Assembly: GCA_016868375.1 (NCBI GenBank)
Contig: VGHA01000015.1
Coordinates: 1 to 48,240 of the forward strand
DNA length: 48,240 bases
Reading direction: 5' to 3'
Source: Betaproteobacteria bacterium
GTDB taxonomy: Bacteria > Pseudomonadota > Gammaproteobacteria > Burkholderiales > Burkholderiaceae_E
Below are positions 17,905 through 26,477 of the stretch, piece after piece; the first letter of the stretch is position 1, and the number at the start of each line of letters is the position of its first letter. Under the pieces are notes generated by a model that worked only from the letters and a program-made list of their open reading frames with translations, did not search any database and had not been told where the DNA came from. A program made the position numbers and the translations under genes.

Positions 17905-18783
17905 TCAGGCTTGGGGTGGCGGGCACTCGCCGACAAACCAATCGGCGATCTGCCCACCCGTCATGAAGGTGACACCGTCGGTGCGCATCAGCAGATCAAG
18001 CATCCGCTCAAAATAAACGAAACGATGCGGCGGTCCGACCAGATGGGGGTGCAAGCCCAGGGCCAGCACCCGCGGCTGGCGCTGGCTTTCGCTTACGAAC
18101 AGCTCGAGCGTGCGCTCGAGCCGCAGCAGAAACTCGGGCGACGAATGCTTTTCCACCGCGTAAATGATGGAGTCATTCAACTCGAGGTTATAGGGCATCG
18201 ACATCAGCGGGCCGCGCGCCGTATGCATCCAGCTGGGCAGGTCGTCGATCACCCAATCAAAGGTGTATTCGATGCCGGCGTCCTTCAGCAACTCGGGCGT
18301 GTCGTGGGTTTGACGCAAGCCCGGGCTCAACCAGCCGCGCGGGCGTTTGCCTGTGAGGGATGCGATCTTGGCAAGCGAGGCCTCGATCACTTCGGCTTCG
18401 CCGCCAACATGGTTCAGCGCCTTCTGATGCATGCCGTGACCAACGAATTCCCAGCCGGCGTCATGCATCGCCTGCGCTGCGCGCGGATACGCATCGATCA
18501 CGCCCGCGTTGAAGCTGGTGGAGGCCGGCAGCCCACGCTCGACGATGGCGTTGATGATTCGGGGCAGGCCTGCCCGCATGCCGTAATCAGCCCAGCCGAA
18601 GTTGGGAATATCCGGGACGGTTTCCTTACCGTGCGGCGGCGTGAGAATCGTGCGCGGCATGGGCTGATCGAACTGCCAATGCTCAACATTGACCACCAGA
18701 TGCACCAGAATCCGGCCGCCTGGCGGGGGGGCGATCGGCGGACGATCGCTGGTAAATGCATAGGGAACGCGGGGATTGGCCAT
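17905..18783 (-). CDS. Polysaccharide deacetylase-family hydrolase (PuuE/allantoinase-like)
   Basis: NodB-homology protein of 292 residues. It shows FGWADYGMRAGLPRII, STSFNAGVIDAYP, the metal-site segment WEFVGHGMHQK and a C-terminal LGLHPHLVGPPHR. These features match the PuuE/allantoinase branch of the polysaccharide deacetylases, which cleave cyclic amides rather than sugars. The gene starts six bases after the CoA-transferase stop and belongs to its operon. Its presence suggests the pathway starts with an amide- or imide-like compound, an inference only. Confidence 0.82.
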   Translation of the reverse strand: MANPRVPYAFTSDRPPIAPPPGGRILVHLVVNVEHWQFDQPMPRTILTPPHGKETVPDIPNFGWADYGMRAGLPRIINAIVERGLPASTSFNAGVIDAYPRAAQAMHDAGWEFVGHGMHQKALNHVGGEAEVIEASLAKIASLTGKRPRGWLSPGLRQTHDTPELLKDAGIEYTFDWVIDDLPSWMHTARGPLMSMPYNLELNDSIIYAVEKHSSPEFLLRLERTLELFVSESQRQPRVLALGLHPHLVGPPHRFVYFERMLDLLMRTDGVTFMTGGQIADWFVGECPPPQA

Positions 18784-18788
18784 GGCGC

Positions 18789-19997
18789 TTACACCACGCC
18801 CTGTTCGCGCAACGCGGCGATGCCCGCCTCGTCGTAGCCAACACCCTTCAAAATTTCATCGGTGTGCTCGCCCCAACCCGGCGCGGTGCGAACGACGTCG
18901 GCGGGTGTGCGCGACAGCGCGACGGGCTGGGTGAGGAAGTGGCGCATCGGACCCTGGGCGCTCTCAACTGACTTGACCACGCCCAGGTGTTTGATCTGCA
19001 CGTCATCGAACATTTGCGGAATCGTATAAACCGGACCGGCAGGTACGCCTGCTTCATTGAGCGCATCCACCCAGTACGCCACCGGACGGGTACGAAAGAT
19101 TTCGTTGATGATCGCGTCGCAGCGTTCGCGGTTTTTCACGCGCAGCTTTTCGGTGGAAAGCTCGGGGTCATTGATCCACTCAGGCTTGCCAAGCAGGTTA
19201 CACAGCCGGATCCAGCTGCCATTGCCCGAGGCGCCAAGATTGAAGTGACCGTCGGAGGCCTCGAACAGCCCCATTGGCGCGCTGGTGGGATGCGAATTGC
19301 CCACCTGCACCGGCACGTCGTTATCGTTGAGATAGCGCGCTGCCTGGAAGTCCATCATGGCAATCATGCTGTGCAGCAGTGAGGCGTGAACCCACTGACC
19401 CTGCCCGGACTGCTGACGTTCAAGCAGCGCCACCATGATTCCGATTGACGCATACAGCCCGGTGCTGGAGTCGGCCACCGCCAGACCTGCACGCACGGGA
19501 CCCTGCCCCGGAAAACCGGTGACGGACATGATGCCGCCCATGCCCTGGGCGATCTGATCAAAGCCTGGGCGCTCGGCATACGGGCCGTCCTGGCCGAAAC
19601 CTGAAATGCTCGCGAGGATGATGCGGGGATTGATTTTCTTCAGGCTTTCGTAATCCAACCCCAGCCGCGCCTTGACATCAGGCCGCCAGTTTTCCACCAC
19701 CACGTCGGCCTGTTTGATCAGCCGCTCGAGCAGCTGCATGGCGCCGGGCTTCTTCATGTTGAGCGTAAGCGACCGCTTGTTGCGGTTGAGGTTTTGGAAG
19801 TCGCCGCCCATCCGGTCTGCGGCAAACATGCCCTCGTTGGGGTCAACGCCTTTGGGCGGCTCAATTCGAATGACGTCCGCGCCAAAGTCAGCCAGCATTC
19901 GGACGCAGGTGGGGCCGGCTCGGACCCGCGAAAAATCAAGCACCCGGACACCCCGGAGCGCACCGCTTGCGTGAATGGGCTGGCCGATTGTGTTCAT
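18789..19997 (-). CDS. CaiB/BaiF family (class III) CoA-transferase
   Basis: Protein of 402 residues. The N-terminal GVRVLDFSRVRAGPTCVRMLADFGADVIRIE is the class III signature. The catalytic aspartate is in AGLAVADSSTG. Later segments include GQGQWVHASLLHSM. Start: ATG 19997 has AGGAG five bases upstream; the longer frame reaches into the promoter region and is rejected. First gene of the leftward acyl-CoA operon. It probably activates the acid substrate by moving CoA from succinyl-CoA or a similar donor. Confidence 0.92.
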   Translation of the reverse strand: MNTIGQPIHASGALRGVRVLDFSRVRAGPTCVRMLADFGADVIRIEPPKGVDPNEGMFAADRMGGDFQNLNRNKRSLTLNMKKPGAMQLLERLIKQADVVVENWRPDVKARLGLDYESLKKINPRIILASISGFGQDGPYAERPGFDQIAQGMGGIMSVTGFPGQGPVRAGLAVADSSTGLYASIGIMVALLERQQSGQGQWVHASLLHSMIAMMDFQAARYLNDNDVPVQVGNSHPTSAPMGLFEASDGHFNLGASGNGSWIRLCNLLGKPEWINDPELSTEKLRVKNRERCDAIINEIFRTRPVAYWVDALNEAGVPAGPVYTIPQMFDDVQIKHLGVVKSVESAQGPMRHFLTQPVALSRTPADVVRTAPGWGEHTDEILKGVGYDEAGIAALREQGVV

Positions 19998-20098
19998 GTT
20001 TTCTCCTGGAGACGCCATCTGAAACGGGCTGATCACCCGAACCTGAACCCCTGCGGGTCGCCCCGGCAGCGCACTGCTCAAATATCAAAAGCCCGCTT

Positions 20099-20128
20099 TT
20101 GTATACCGATGGAACTTTAGCGTATAAC
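20099..20128 (+). promoter_or_regulatory. Promoter/operator candidate for the GntR gene and the divergent CoA-transferase operon
   Basis: A -35-like TTGTAT (20099-20104), an 18-base spacer and a -10-like TATAAC (20123-20128) point toward the GntR gene. The palindrome GTATAC (20101-20106) and a related GTATAA (20122-20127) look like half-sites of the GTATAC-type operators used by FCD-class GntR regulators. On the other strand the same bases can serve the CoA-transferase operon. Binding is inferred, not shown. Confidence 0.4.
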
Positions 20129-20188
20129 CTACCCGAGATTCGAATTCCCCTCATTGAACGTTCCAGGATCTTTTTTCGGACCCCTCCA

Positions 20189-20848
20189 TTGAAGGCGAGT
20201 GACACGATCCGACAGGCCATCGAGCGGGCCGTACAGACCGGAGAACTGCAGCCAGGCGACCCGGTCGATGAGGCTGCGCTGGCCGCCGCCCATTCGGTAT
20301 CGCGGACGCCGGTGCGCGAAGCAATCCTGCAGCTGCAGGCGCAGGGGCTGCTTGCCACCACCCCGCGGGGTGGTGCAGCGGTTGCGAAGGTGGACATCCA
20401 GCGCCTGTTCGCGATCTGGGAGGTGCTGGCCGAGCTGGAAAGCCTGTGCGCGCAGCTCGCCTGCGAGCGAATGACCGATGACGAACGTGAGCAGCTTGCC
20501 CTGCTGCACCGCAGGGCTGCCGCGGTGGTCAAAAAAGGCGACCGCGAAGGATGGCAGGAGGCCAACCAGTCATTTCATGATTGCCTGTACCGGGGTGCGC
20601 GCAATCCGTATCTGCGCGAAGAGATCCTTCGCGCACGTACTCTCACCGGTGCGTATCGCAAGCACGCGTTTGGCGCTCTGGGCGACCTGGGGTCGTCGTA
20701 TGCGCAGCACGGGGCGCTGCTCGCGGCCATCACGCAGCGCAATGTCGACGATGTCCGTTATCTGATGCGGCTGCACATGACACCCGGCCAGGGCATCCGC
20801 AGCGTCAATGACGTGCTGGTGAACCTGCCTCGCGAGCTGTTGGTGTGA
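20189..20848 (+). CDS. GntR-family transcriptional regulator (FCD class)
   Basis: Winged-helix regulator of about 220 residues. The N-terminal HTH is ASDTIRQAIERAVQTGELQPG through SVSRTPVREAILQLQAQGLL, followed by an FCD ligand domain with FHDCLYRGARNPYL. I use TTG 20189 as start, because the region just before it contains promoter-like sequence and the protein then begins at the family's first helix; the true start is uncertain. Divergent from the CoA-transferase operon, which it most likely controls. Its 3' end overlaps the convergent gph gene by 44 bases. Confidence 0.85.
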   Translation: MKASDTIRQAIERAVQTGELQPGDPVDEAALAAAHSVSRTPVREAILQLQAQGLLATTPRGGAAVAKVDIQRLFAIWEVLAELESLCAQLACERMTDDEREQLALLHRRAAAVVKKGDREGWQEANQSFHDCLYRGARNPYLREEILRARTLTGAYRKHAFGALGDLGSSYAQHGALLAAITQRNVDDVRYLMRLHMTPGQGIRSVNDVLVNLPRELLV

Positions 20849-21536
20849 TCACATCGATTAACGACGCTGCGTGTTCGAGCGACTCGATTACCGCATCGGC
20901 ATCAAGTTCGGCGATGCTGCGGCCTTCGTTGTAGCCATAGGGCAGCACAAACACCGGCATCCCCGCAGCGCGCGCGGCCAGCGCGTCGTTGATTGAATCG
21001 CCAATCATGGCGGCCTGTTGGGGCGCAATACCAAACCCTTCGCAGGCGTGCAGAAGCTGCGCGGGGTCGGGTTTCTTGCGCGGCAGCGAGTCACCGCCAA
21101 TGATCAGATCGAACGAAGACGAGAGCCCGGTCCGCTCAAGCAGTGGCAGCGTGAAGGCCATCGGTTTGTTGGTAACGCAGGCAAGCCCCAGACCACCCGC
21201 TTTCATGGCTGCCAGCCCCTCGCGTACCCCGGGGTAGAGGCGGGCGCTTACCCCATTTTCGCGCGCATAGTGATGCCTGAATATCGACACCGCGGCAGTG
21301 AGCTGCTCGGGCGCCACCGCACCATCCAGGGTGCCGGTGAGCGCGCGCTGAACCAGTGATTCCGCCCCTTTGCCGACAAAGCTGCGCATCTGTTCCACGG
21401 GCCGGGCTGGAAGGCCGAGTTCAACCAGCATCGCATTGGCCGCGGCAGCCAGATCGTCAATCGTGTCGAGGAGCGTTCCGTCGAGATCGATGAGCACCGC
21501 TCGAGCCGCCCAACGGCGCGACGCCGGTGCCGTCAT
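20805..21536 (-). CDS. gph: Phosphoglycolate phosphatase (HAD family)
   Basis: HAD-superfamily hydrolase of 243 residues with nucleophile motif [11 protein letters not shown], motif II in CVTNKP, lysine motif in RKKPDPAQL and the acidic motif [15 protein letters not shown]. It removes phosphate from 2-phosphoglycolate formed by repair of oxidised DNA ends or oxygenase activity. It overlaps rpe by four bases on the same strand, the conserved rpe-gph pairing of proteobacteria. Confidence 0.93.
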   Translation of the reverse strand: MTAPASRRWAARAVLIDLDGTLLDTIDDLAAAANAMLVELGLPARPVEQMRSFVGKGAESLVQRALTGTLDGAVAPEQLTAAVSIFRHHYARENGVSARLYPGVREGLAAMKAGGLGLACVTNKPMAFTLPLLERTGLSSSFDLIIGGDSLPRKKPDPAQLLHACEGFGIAPQQAAMIGDSINDALAARAAGMPVFVLPYGYNEGRSIAELDADAVIESLEHAASLIDVITPTAREAGSPARH

Positions 21537-22237
21537 CCCGGTAACCCCGCGCTGGCCAGCGCTTCGCGTAGCCGACCCATGACGCCCCGATAACCCCGAT
21601 CGGGGTCGGGGGCTCCAAACACTGCGGACCCTGCGACAAAGGTATCGGCCCCCGCTTCGGCCACGCGGGCAATGTTGTCGACCTTGATGCCGCCATCCAC
21701 CTCAAGCCAGATTGGATTGCCGCCCGCTGCGACATGCGCGTCGATGCGGGCACGAACTGACCTGAGTTTGGCGAGCGTGGCTTCAATGAAACTCTGCCCA
21801 CCGTATCCCGGATTCACAGACATCAGGAGCACGAGGTCGAGCCGATCCATGACGTGGTCGAGGTGGTGTAGCGGCGTGGCGGGGTTGAGTACCAGACCTG
21901 CCTTGCAGCCGTTATCGCGGATCAGTTGCAGCGTCCGATCAACATGATCCGAGGCTTCGGGGTGGAAGGTGATCAGCGATGCACCCGCTTTTGCAAAATC
22001 GATCGCCAGCCGGTCGACGGGCCGCACCATCAGGTGGACGTCGATGGGAAGTTTGACATGCGGGCGAATCGCCTCGCAGACCATCGGACCGATCGTAAGG
22101 TTAGGGACGTAATGGTTGTCCATCACATCGAAGTGGATCAGGTCGGCGCCAGCCGCCTCGACTGCGCGCACCTCCTCGCCCAGTCGGGCGAAGTCGGCTG
22201 ACAGAATGCTGGGAGCGATACGAAATGAACGGGTCAT
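21533..22237 (-). CDS. rpe: Ribulose-phosphate 3-epimerase
   Basis: TIM-barrel epimerase of 234 residues interconverting ribulose 5-phosphate and xylulose 5-phosphate. [15 protein letters not shown], the metal-binding [23 protein letters not shown] and the C-terminal [11 protein letters not shown] with AGSAVFG phosphate loop are all present. ATGA overlap with gph downstream. It diverges from apaG. Confidence 0.97.
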   Translation of the reverse strand: MTRSFRIAPSILSADFARLGEEVRAVEAAGADLIHFDVMDNHYVPNLTIGPMVCEAIRPHVKLPIDVHLMVRPVDRLAIDFAKAGASLITFHPEASDHVDRTLQLIRDNGCKAGLVLNPATPLHHLDHVMDRLDLVLLMSVNPGYGGQSFIEATLAKLRSVRARIDAHVAAGGNPIWLEVDGGIKVDNIARVAEAGADTFVAGSAVFGAPDPDRGYRGVMGRLREALASAGLPG

Positions 22238-22310
22238 CTAGAAGGCCTTGCGAAGCGCTTACGGCGAGTCCAATACAATAGGAATAGGAGTTTACGCAAG
22301 GTTGGCCACC

Positions 22311-22691
22311 GTGAGCGAAGACCGCTATCAGTTCAGCATCCATGTGCAGGTGCGTTATCTGCCTGATCAGTCCGATCCGTCGGCCTCGCAATACGCTTTT
22401 GCCTACACCGTCACCATCACCAATACAGGCAAGGTTGCGGCGCAACTGATCAGTCGGCATTGGGTCATCCGCGACGAGCGCGATGAGGTCATTGAAGTCA
22501 AAGGGCTGGGTGTGGTGGGGCATCAGCCGTTTCTTCAGCCTGGCGAAAAATTTGAATACACCAGCGGCAGCCGCATTGCGACGCCGGTGGGGTCGATGCG
22601 TGGAAGTTATTTTTTTGTGGCCGAGGACGGTGCTCGGTTCGATCAGCCCATCGTGGAGTTCACGCTTGCCGTGCCGCGTACGCTGCACTGA
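22311..22691 (+). CDS. apaG: ApaG protein
   Basis: Protein of 126 residues, near the 125 of E. coli ApaG. The fibronectin-III-like core appears as YAFAYTVTITNTG, SRHWVIRD, VKGLGVVGHQP and a C-terminal GSMRGSYFFVAEDG. The start is GTG 22311 (V-S-E-D-R-Y-Q-F), because that matches family length; the frame remains open upstream but is not protein-like. The biochemical role is unsettled, with links to cobalt/magnesium resistance and diadenosine tetraphosphate. Confidence 0.93.
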   Translation: MSEDRYQFSIHVQVRYLPDQSDPSASQYAFAYTVTITNTGKVAAQLISRHWVIRDERDEVIEVKGLGVVGHQPFLQPGEKFEYTSGSRIATPVGSMRGSYFFVAEDGARFDQPIVEFTLAVPRTLH

Positions 22692-22699
22692 CGCGTGCG

Positions 22700-22798
22700 T
22701 TATTTCTTTCCCCGCATCGTCCACCAGATCAGCAGCAGCACCAGCGCCAGAATGCCGCCGGCCTCGGCGAGGAGAATCCAGGTTCCGTCCATCGTCAT
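22700..22798 (-). CDS. Small membrane protein, 32 residues, hypothetical
   Basis: On the minus strand, between apaG and mltA, a frame from ATG 22798 to TAA 22700 encodes M-T-M-D-G-T-W then a single hydrophobic helix (ILLAEAGGILALVLLLIWW) and a basic tail T-M-R-G-K-K. This is the typical build of a bacterial single-helix miniprotein with a positive-inside C-terminus. No strong ribosome site is visible and a second ATG lies two codons in, so the call rests on composition. It overlaps no clear gene unless mltA starts further upstream than I place it. Confidence 0.4.
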   Translation of the reverse strand: MTMDGTWILLAEAGGILALVLLLIWWTMRGKK

Positions 22799-22832
22799 CA
22801 ATCAGGGGTTATTTCGGCGAGCGCAGTGTAGC

Positions 22833-23933
22833 TTGAGCCACTTCGCTGCTGCCCTGATCGCCGGGGCGGTTATCGTCATTTCCCCGATCGCCTACGCGGA
22901 ATCGACACCGGTTGGCCCGCAACCCATTGCGGTTCGTCAGCTGCCAGGCTGGACCCAGGATCGGCTTGACGGCCTGCGACAGGCGCTCGCGCGACAGTGC
23001 GCCTTGCGAGCGCCGCCCGCCCCGTGGCCGGTACTGTGCCGCGAAATGCCGCCCGCCCATGAACTGCGCGGCTGGATTGAGCGACGCTTTGTTGCCTGGC
23101 CGATCGCCGATGACAAGGGTCGCCGCGATGGCCTGATCACTGGTTACCACGAGCCTCTGCTAACCGGCAGCCTTCAGCGGGAAAACGACCGGCAGACGCC
23201 CCTCTATGCGCCGCCACCCGAGGTCGCATCGATTGCGCAGAGCGCGGCCAACCCGCGCGGCCGCGTGCAGCGCTGGCACACCCGCGCCGAGATTGACTCG
23301 GGCACGATCGAGGGGCTAGAGGCGATTGCCTACATCGACGACCCTGTCGAAGCGTTTTTTCTGCATGTACAGGGGTCTGCGCGAGTGCGCTTGCGGGACG
23401 GAAGCTGGCTTCGGGTCGGATACGCCGGCCACAATGGCCACACGTATCGCGCGATTGGGCGGGTGCTGATCGAGCGCGGCGCGCTCAGCCGCGAGGAAGC
23501 CACTGCGCCTGGCATCAAGGCGTGGCTGCGCGCCAATCCGTCGCTCGCCACCGAGGTCATGAACAGCAATCCGCGCTATGTATTTTTCAGGCGGCTCGAT
23601 ACCGCGGCGGCTGACGGTCCGGTCGGGTCGCTCGGCGTACCGCTCACAGCCGGCCGCTCCATCGCAACCGATCGCACTCGCATTCCTCAGGGCGCGCTCA
23701 TGTATCTGGATGGCATCGATCCCCTGAGCCGCAAACCGCTTCGGATTGCGGTGGTGAGTCAGGACACGGGTGGCGCCATCCTGGGCAATGTGCGCGCCGA
23801 CGTGTTCTGGGGGGCGGGCGATGAGGCGGAGCGGCGCGCCGGCCTGATGCGCGAGCAGGGACGGCTGTGGTTGCTGTGGCCCGCCGACGCCGAGCCGCCG
23901 GCTGTCATCTCGCGAGCGCAGTCCGCTCAATAA
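22833..23933 (+). CDS. mltA: Membrane-bound lytic murein transglycosylase A (MltA)
   Basis: Protein of about 366 residues beginning with a hydrophobic export segment (FAAALIAGAVIVISPIAYA). The MltA domain follows (GLITGYHEPLLTGSLQR; VEAFFLHVQGSARVRL; VGYAGHNGHTYRAIGRVL), then the C-terminal 3D domain with VVSQDTGGAILGNVRADVFWG, which holds the catalytic aspartate. It cleaves peptidoglycan to give 1,6-anhydromuropeptides. The start is unclear: TTG 22833 gives a normal signal peptide, while ATG 22752 gives a long unusual N-terminus. No lipobox cysteine is evident at the expected place. Confidence 0.9.
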   Translation: MSHFAAALIAGAVIVISPIAYAESTPVGPQPIAVRQLPGWTQDRLDGLRQALARQCALRAPPAPWPVLCREMPPAHELRGWIERRFVAWPIADDKGRRDGLITGYHEPLLTGSLQRENDRQTPLYAPPPEVASIAQSAANPRGRVQRWHTRAEIDSGTIEGLEAIAYIDDPVEAFFLHVQGSARVRLRDGSWLRVGYAGHNGHTYRAIGRVLIERGALSREEATAPGIKAWLRANPSLATEVMNSNPRYVFFRRLDTAAADGPVGSLGVPLTAGRSIATDRTRIPQGALMYLDGIDPLSRKPLRIAVVSQDTGGAILGNVRADVFWGAGDEAERRAGLMREQGRLWLLWPADAEPPAVISRAQSAQ

Positions 23934-23946
23934 CGCAGGCGATGGC

Positions 23947-24696
23947 TTAGCGCCGTGACGCCTCAGCCAGCATGCGGTCAAATGAATCGGGCGGGGCGTA
24001 TCCCTGCAGCCGGCGACCATTGGCAAAAAACACCACGGGCGTACCTGTGATGCCCAACCGACGCGCAAGCTCTGCCACCTTGGCAATTGAGGTTGCACAC
24101 CGGCCGTCATTGGCTGGTACCCGGTTGTTAAGCATCAGTTCATTCCAGGCGCGAACCGGGTCGGGCGCACACAGCGCCCGCGCGGCTTTCGACTCGGAAT
24201 CGGGCGCAAGAAACGCCATCGGGAAGGTGTAGAGCGTTACATCATCGAGCCTGAGCAGATCGGCTCGCAGCTTCTTGCAATATCCGCAGTTGGGGTCTTC
24301 AAACACCGCCAGCACGCGCCGACCTGCACCGATTTTCTGCGTGACCGCCAGATCGAGCGGCAGTTCACGAAAATCAATCGTAAGCAGTTCCTCGACCCGC
24401 TCACGGGTGAGGTTGCGCTGCGACTTCATGTCGATCAGATCGCCTGAATAAAACAGGTACTGCCCACGCTCATCGACATAAAGCAGTTCGTTCTGAATTC
24501 GAACCTCGAAAATGCCCGAAAGCGGTGTTCGGCGTACCTCGTCGACCTTCAGGCGTCCCCCGGAGAACCCCTCAACTGCGCTTCGAATTCGCTGCAGGGT
24601 CTCGGCACTTTGCGCGATGGCGGGGACTGGCTGAATCAGTACCGCCGCGACCAGCGCGCACAGTGCCATCAGACGAAGAAACAGTCGGTATGTCAT
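23947..24696 (-). CDS. dsbC: Thiol:disulfide isomerase DsbC
   Basis: Periplasmic protein of 249 residues with a signal peptide (FLRLMALCALVAAVLIQPVPAIA). An N-terminal dimerisation domain is followed by a thioredoxin-like domain with active site CGYC (Cys137, Cys140) in FEDPNCGYCKKL. A second cysteine pair (ALCAPDP and DGRCATS) and cis-proline motif GTPVVFF are also present. It reshuffles wrong disulfides in the periplasm. It converges on mltA with a 13-base gap and follows the UbiH-family gene by 17 bases. Confidence 0.93.
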   Translation of the reverse strand: MTYRLFLRLMALCALVAAVLIQPVPAIAQSAETLQRIRSAVEGFSGGRLKVDEVRRTPLSGIFEVRIQNELLYVDERGQYLFYSGDLIDMKSQRNLTRERVEELLTIDFRELPLDLAVTQKIGAGRRVLAVFEDPNCGYCKKLRADLLRLDDVTLYTFPMAFLAPDSESKAARALCAPDPVRAWNELMLNNRVPANDGRCATSIAKVAELARRLGITGTPVVFFANGRRLQGYAPPDSFDRMLAEASRR

Positions 24697-24713
24697 CGGG
24701 AGATTCCTTTGAG

Positions 24714-25955
24714 TCAGAGGCCGCTTGCGCGTTCAGTGAGACGGCGACGCAGAATGGGCGACGACGCCACAAATCGCCACCCGAGGTCGCGGGCAAGCAT
24801 CAGCGGGTGCGCGAGCGGCCCCAGCGCCGCGATCCGTCGCGAGTCAAACAGACGCTGCAGGCCATCGGTCACGCAACGCATCACCAGCACGGGTTCGGCC
24901 CGGCTTCGTTCGTACTGGCGCAAGACTGAGCGCAGTCCGGGATCGGGCGCAGACGCCAGCGCATCGCGCAGAGACGAGACATCGCCGAAGCCAAGATTCA
25001 TGCCTTGGCCCGCAAGCGGATGAACGACATGCGCGGCATCGCCAATCAGAGCTAGTCTTGACCCGATTACTGAGCGGACGCGCCCCAGCCGAAGCGGGCT
25101 TACCGCCGTACCCGATAGCGGCGCGACCGCGCCGAGCGCGCGGCCCGACAGCGCGCCCACCCGCTCGGCGAGGGCTTGGGCAGGCAGCGCACACAATTCA
25201 TCGGCGAGGGCCTGCGGCGCAGACCAGACCATGCTGACGCGACCGCGGTAGCCAGGGAGATCGGGCGAACTCTGCGGCGGCAAGGGCAGTAGCGCGAGAA
25301 TGCCGTGCTCACCGAACCATTGATGCGCGGTGTCACGATGCGGCTTCTCGGTAAGAAAGCTTCCGACGATGGCGTGCTGATCGTAGTCGCTGAAATCGGC
25401 CTCAATGCCTGCGAGCGAGCGTACCGTTGACTGCGCGCCGTCCGCCGCCACCACCAGCCTGGCCTGGATCTCTCGCCCATCCGCAAGACGGAGGGTCGCA
25501 TCGGCATCGTCGCTGCCCGCAAACCCCGACACCTCAGCTTCAATCAGCCGAACCGAGGAAAACCGCAGGGCCTGATCGAGCACGCGCGCCAGTTCGCCAC
25601 TTTCGACAATGGACGCGAGCGACTCCAACGCCGCTTCGTACGCGTCAAACTCAAGCATGCGGGCGGTGTCTGCAGTGGACGGCAACACCTGCATGCGTTG
25701 TACGGGATTGGTTCGGGCAGGGCTCAATGCCTGCCAGACGCCCAGCGAACGGAGCAGCGCGATCGACGGGGTTGAGATCGCAAATACCCGGGTATCCAGG
25801 CCCGGCGCAGGCTGCGCGGCGATGCTTTGCGCGGGTCCCACCAACGCAACGCTTCGTCCCAGCCGGGCAAGAGCGAGCGCCGCGGTCGCGCCGACCGGAC
25901 CGCGTCCGACCACGAGGATATCAACCGACAGCTTGACGGACGCGGGATGGGTCAT
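24714..25955 (-). CDS. FAD-dependent hydroxylase, UbiH/VisC/COQ6 family
   Basis: Flavoprotein monooxygenase of 413 residues. The dinucleotide-binding motif VGRGPVGATAALALARLG is at the N-terminus, and the second FAD motif LIGDAAHVVHPLAGQGMNLGFGDV near residue 300. The family hydroxylates the ubiquinone ring. Which position (UbiH, UbiF or UbiI type) cannot be told here. ATG 25955 is preferred over a start nine codons upstream because it sits close to the conserved strand. Confidence 0.87.
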   Translation of the reverse strand: MTHPASVKLSVDILVVGRGPVGATAALALARLGRSVALVGPAQSIAAQPAPGLDTRVFAISTPSIALLRSLGVWQALSPARTNPVQRMQVLPSTADTARMLEFDAYEAALESLASIVESGELARVLDQALRFSSVRLIEAEVSGFAGSDDADATLRLADGREIQARLVVAADGAQSTVRSLAGIEADFSDYDQHAIVGSFLTEKPHRDTAHQWFGEHGILALLPLPPQSSPDLPGYRGRVSMVWSAPQALADELCALPAQALAERVGALSGRALGAVAPLSGTAVSPLRLGRVRSVIGSRLALIGDAAHVVHPLAGQGMNLGFGDVSSLRDALASAPDPGLRSVLRQYERSRAEPVLVMRCVTDGLQRLFDSRRIAALGPLAHPLMLARDLGWRFVASSPILRRRLTERASGL

Positions 25956-26106
25956 CCGGTGATTATAGGGACTCGGAAACACCCCCGCTCGGTAGCCGAT
26001 GGTCGGCTTGAGAGAAAGCCACGGGATGCCGCCGCTTACGAGGCAAGGATCGAGTCTGCTATAGTTATGAGTCTTGTCCGCCCGACATTCGTCGCGGCGT
26101 TGATAC

Positions 26107-26182
<76 letters not shown>

Positions 26183-26187
26183 TTCAG

Positions 26188-26220
26188 CGCCCAACCCTCC
26201 TCGGTTGGGCGTTTTCATTT
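26188..26220 (+). terminator. Intrinsic terminator of tRNA-Phe
   Basis: A perfect nine-base-pair stem (CGCCCAACC, 26188-26196, with GGTTGGGCG, 26203-26211) around a six-base loop, followed by TTTTCATTT. It starts six bases after the tRNA. Confidence 0.92.
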
Positions 26221-26340
26221 GCGCGAGGCCCGCACCACGCGGGGCTTTCCGCAATTCTGCGTGTGTGACGACTCCGCGCGCGGGCCTTCGAAGGTGGGCA
26301 GTTCGACACTCCTTCGCTCCCTGTTCTCTGCCCGTACTTT

Positions 26341-26415
26341 CGAACCGCTCTATTTTGCACACGCAGAACGCCTGCAAAATCAGGGGCTTATACGTGTGTG
26401 ATTTGGAGCGGTTCG
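26341..26415. repeat. Nested perfect inverted repeats downstream of tRNA-Phe
   Basis: An outer 10-base inverted repeat, CGAACCGCTC (26341-26350) and GAGCGGTTCG (26406-26415), encloses an inner 8-base one, ATTTTGCA (26352-26359) and TGCAAAAT (26373-26380). The 26221-26477 gap has no gene I can support. The structure could be an operator, a small structured RNA or a recombination remnant. Confidence 0.5.
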
Positions 26416-26477
26416 CCAGGTCGATTGCTGGGGCGGAGGATTAGGAAAACCAAGGGCGGCGGGGGTGAGGGGGAAAG

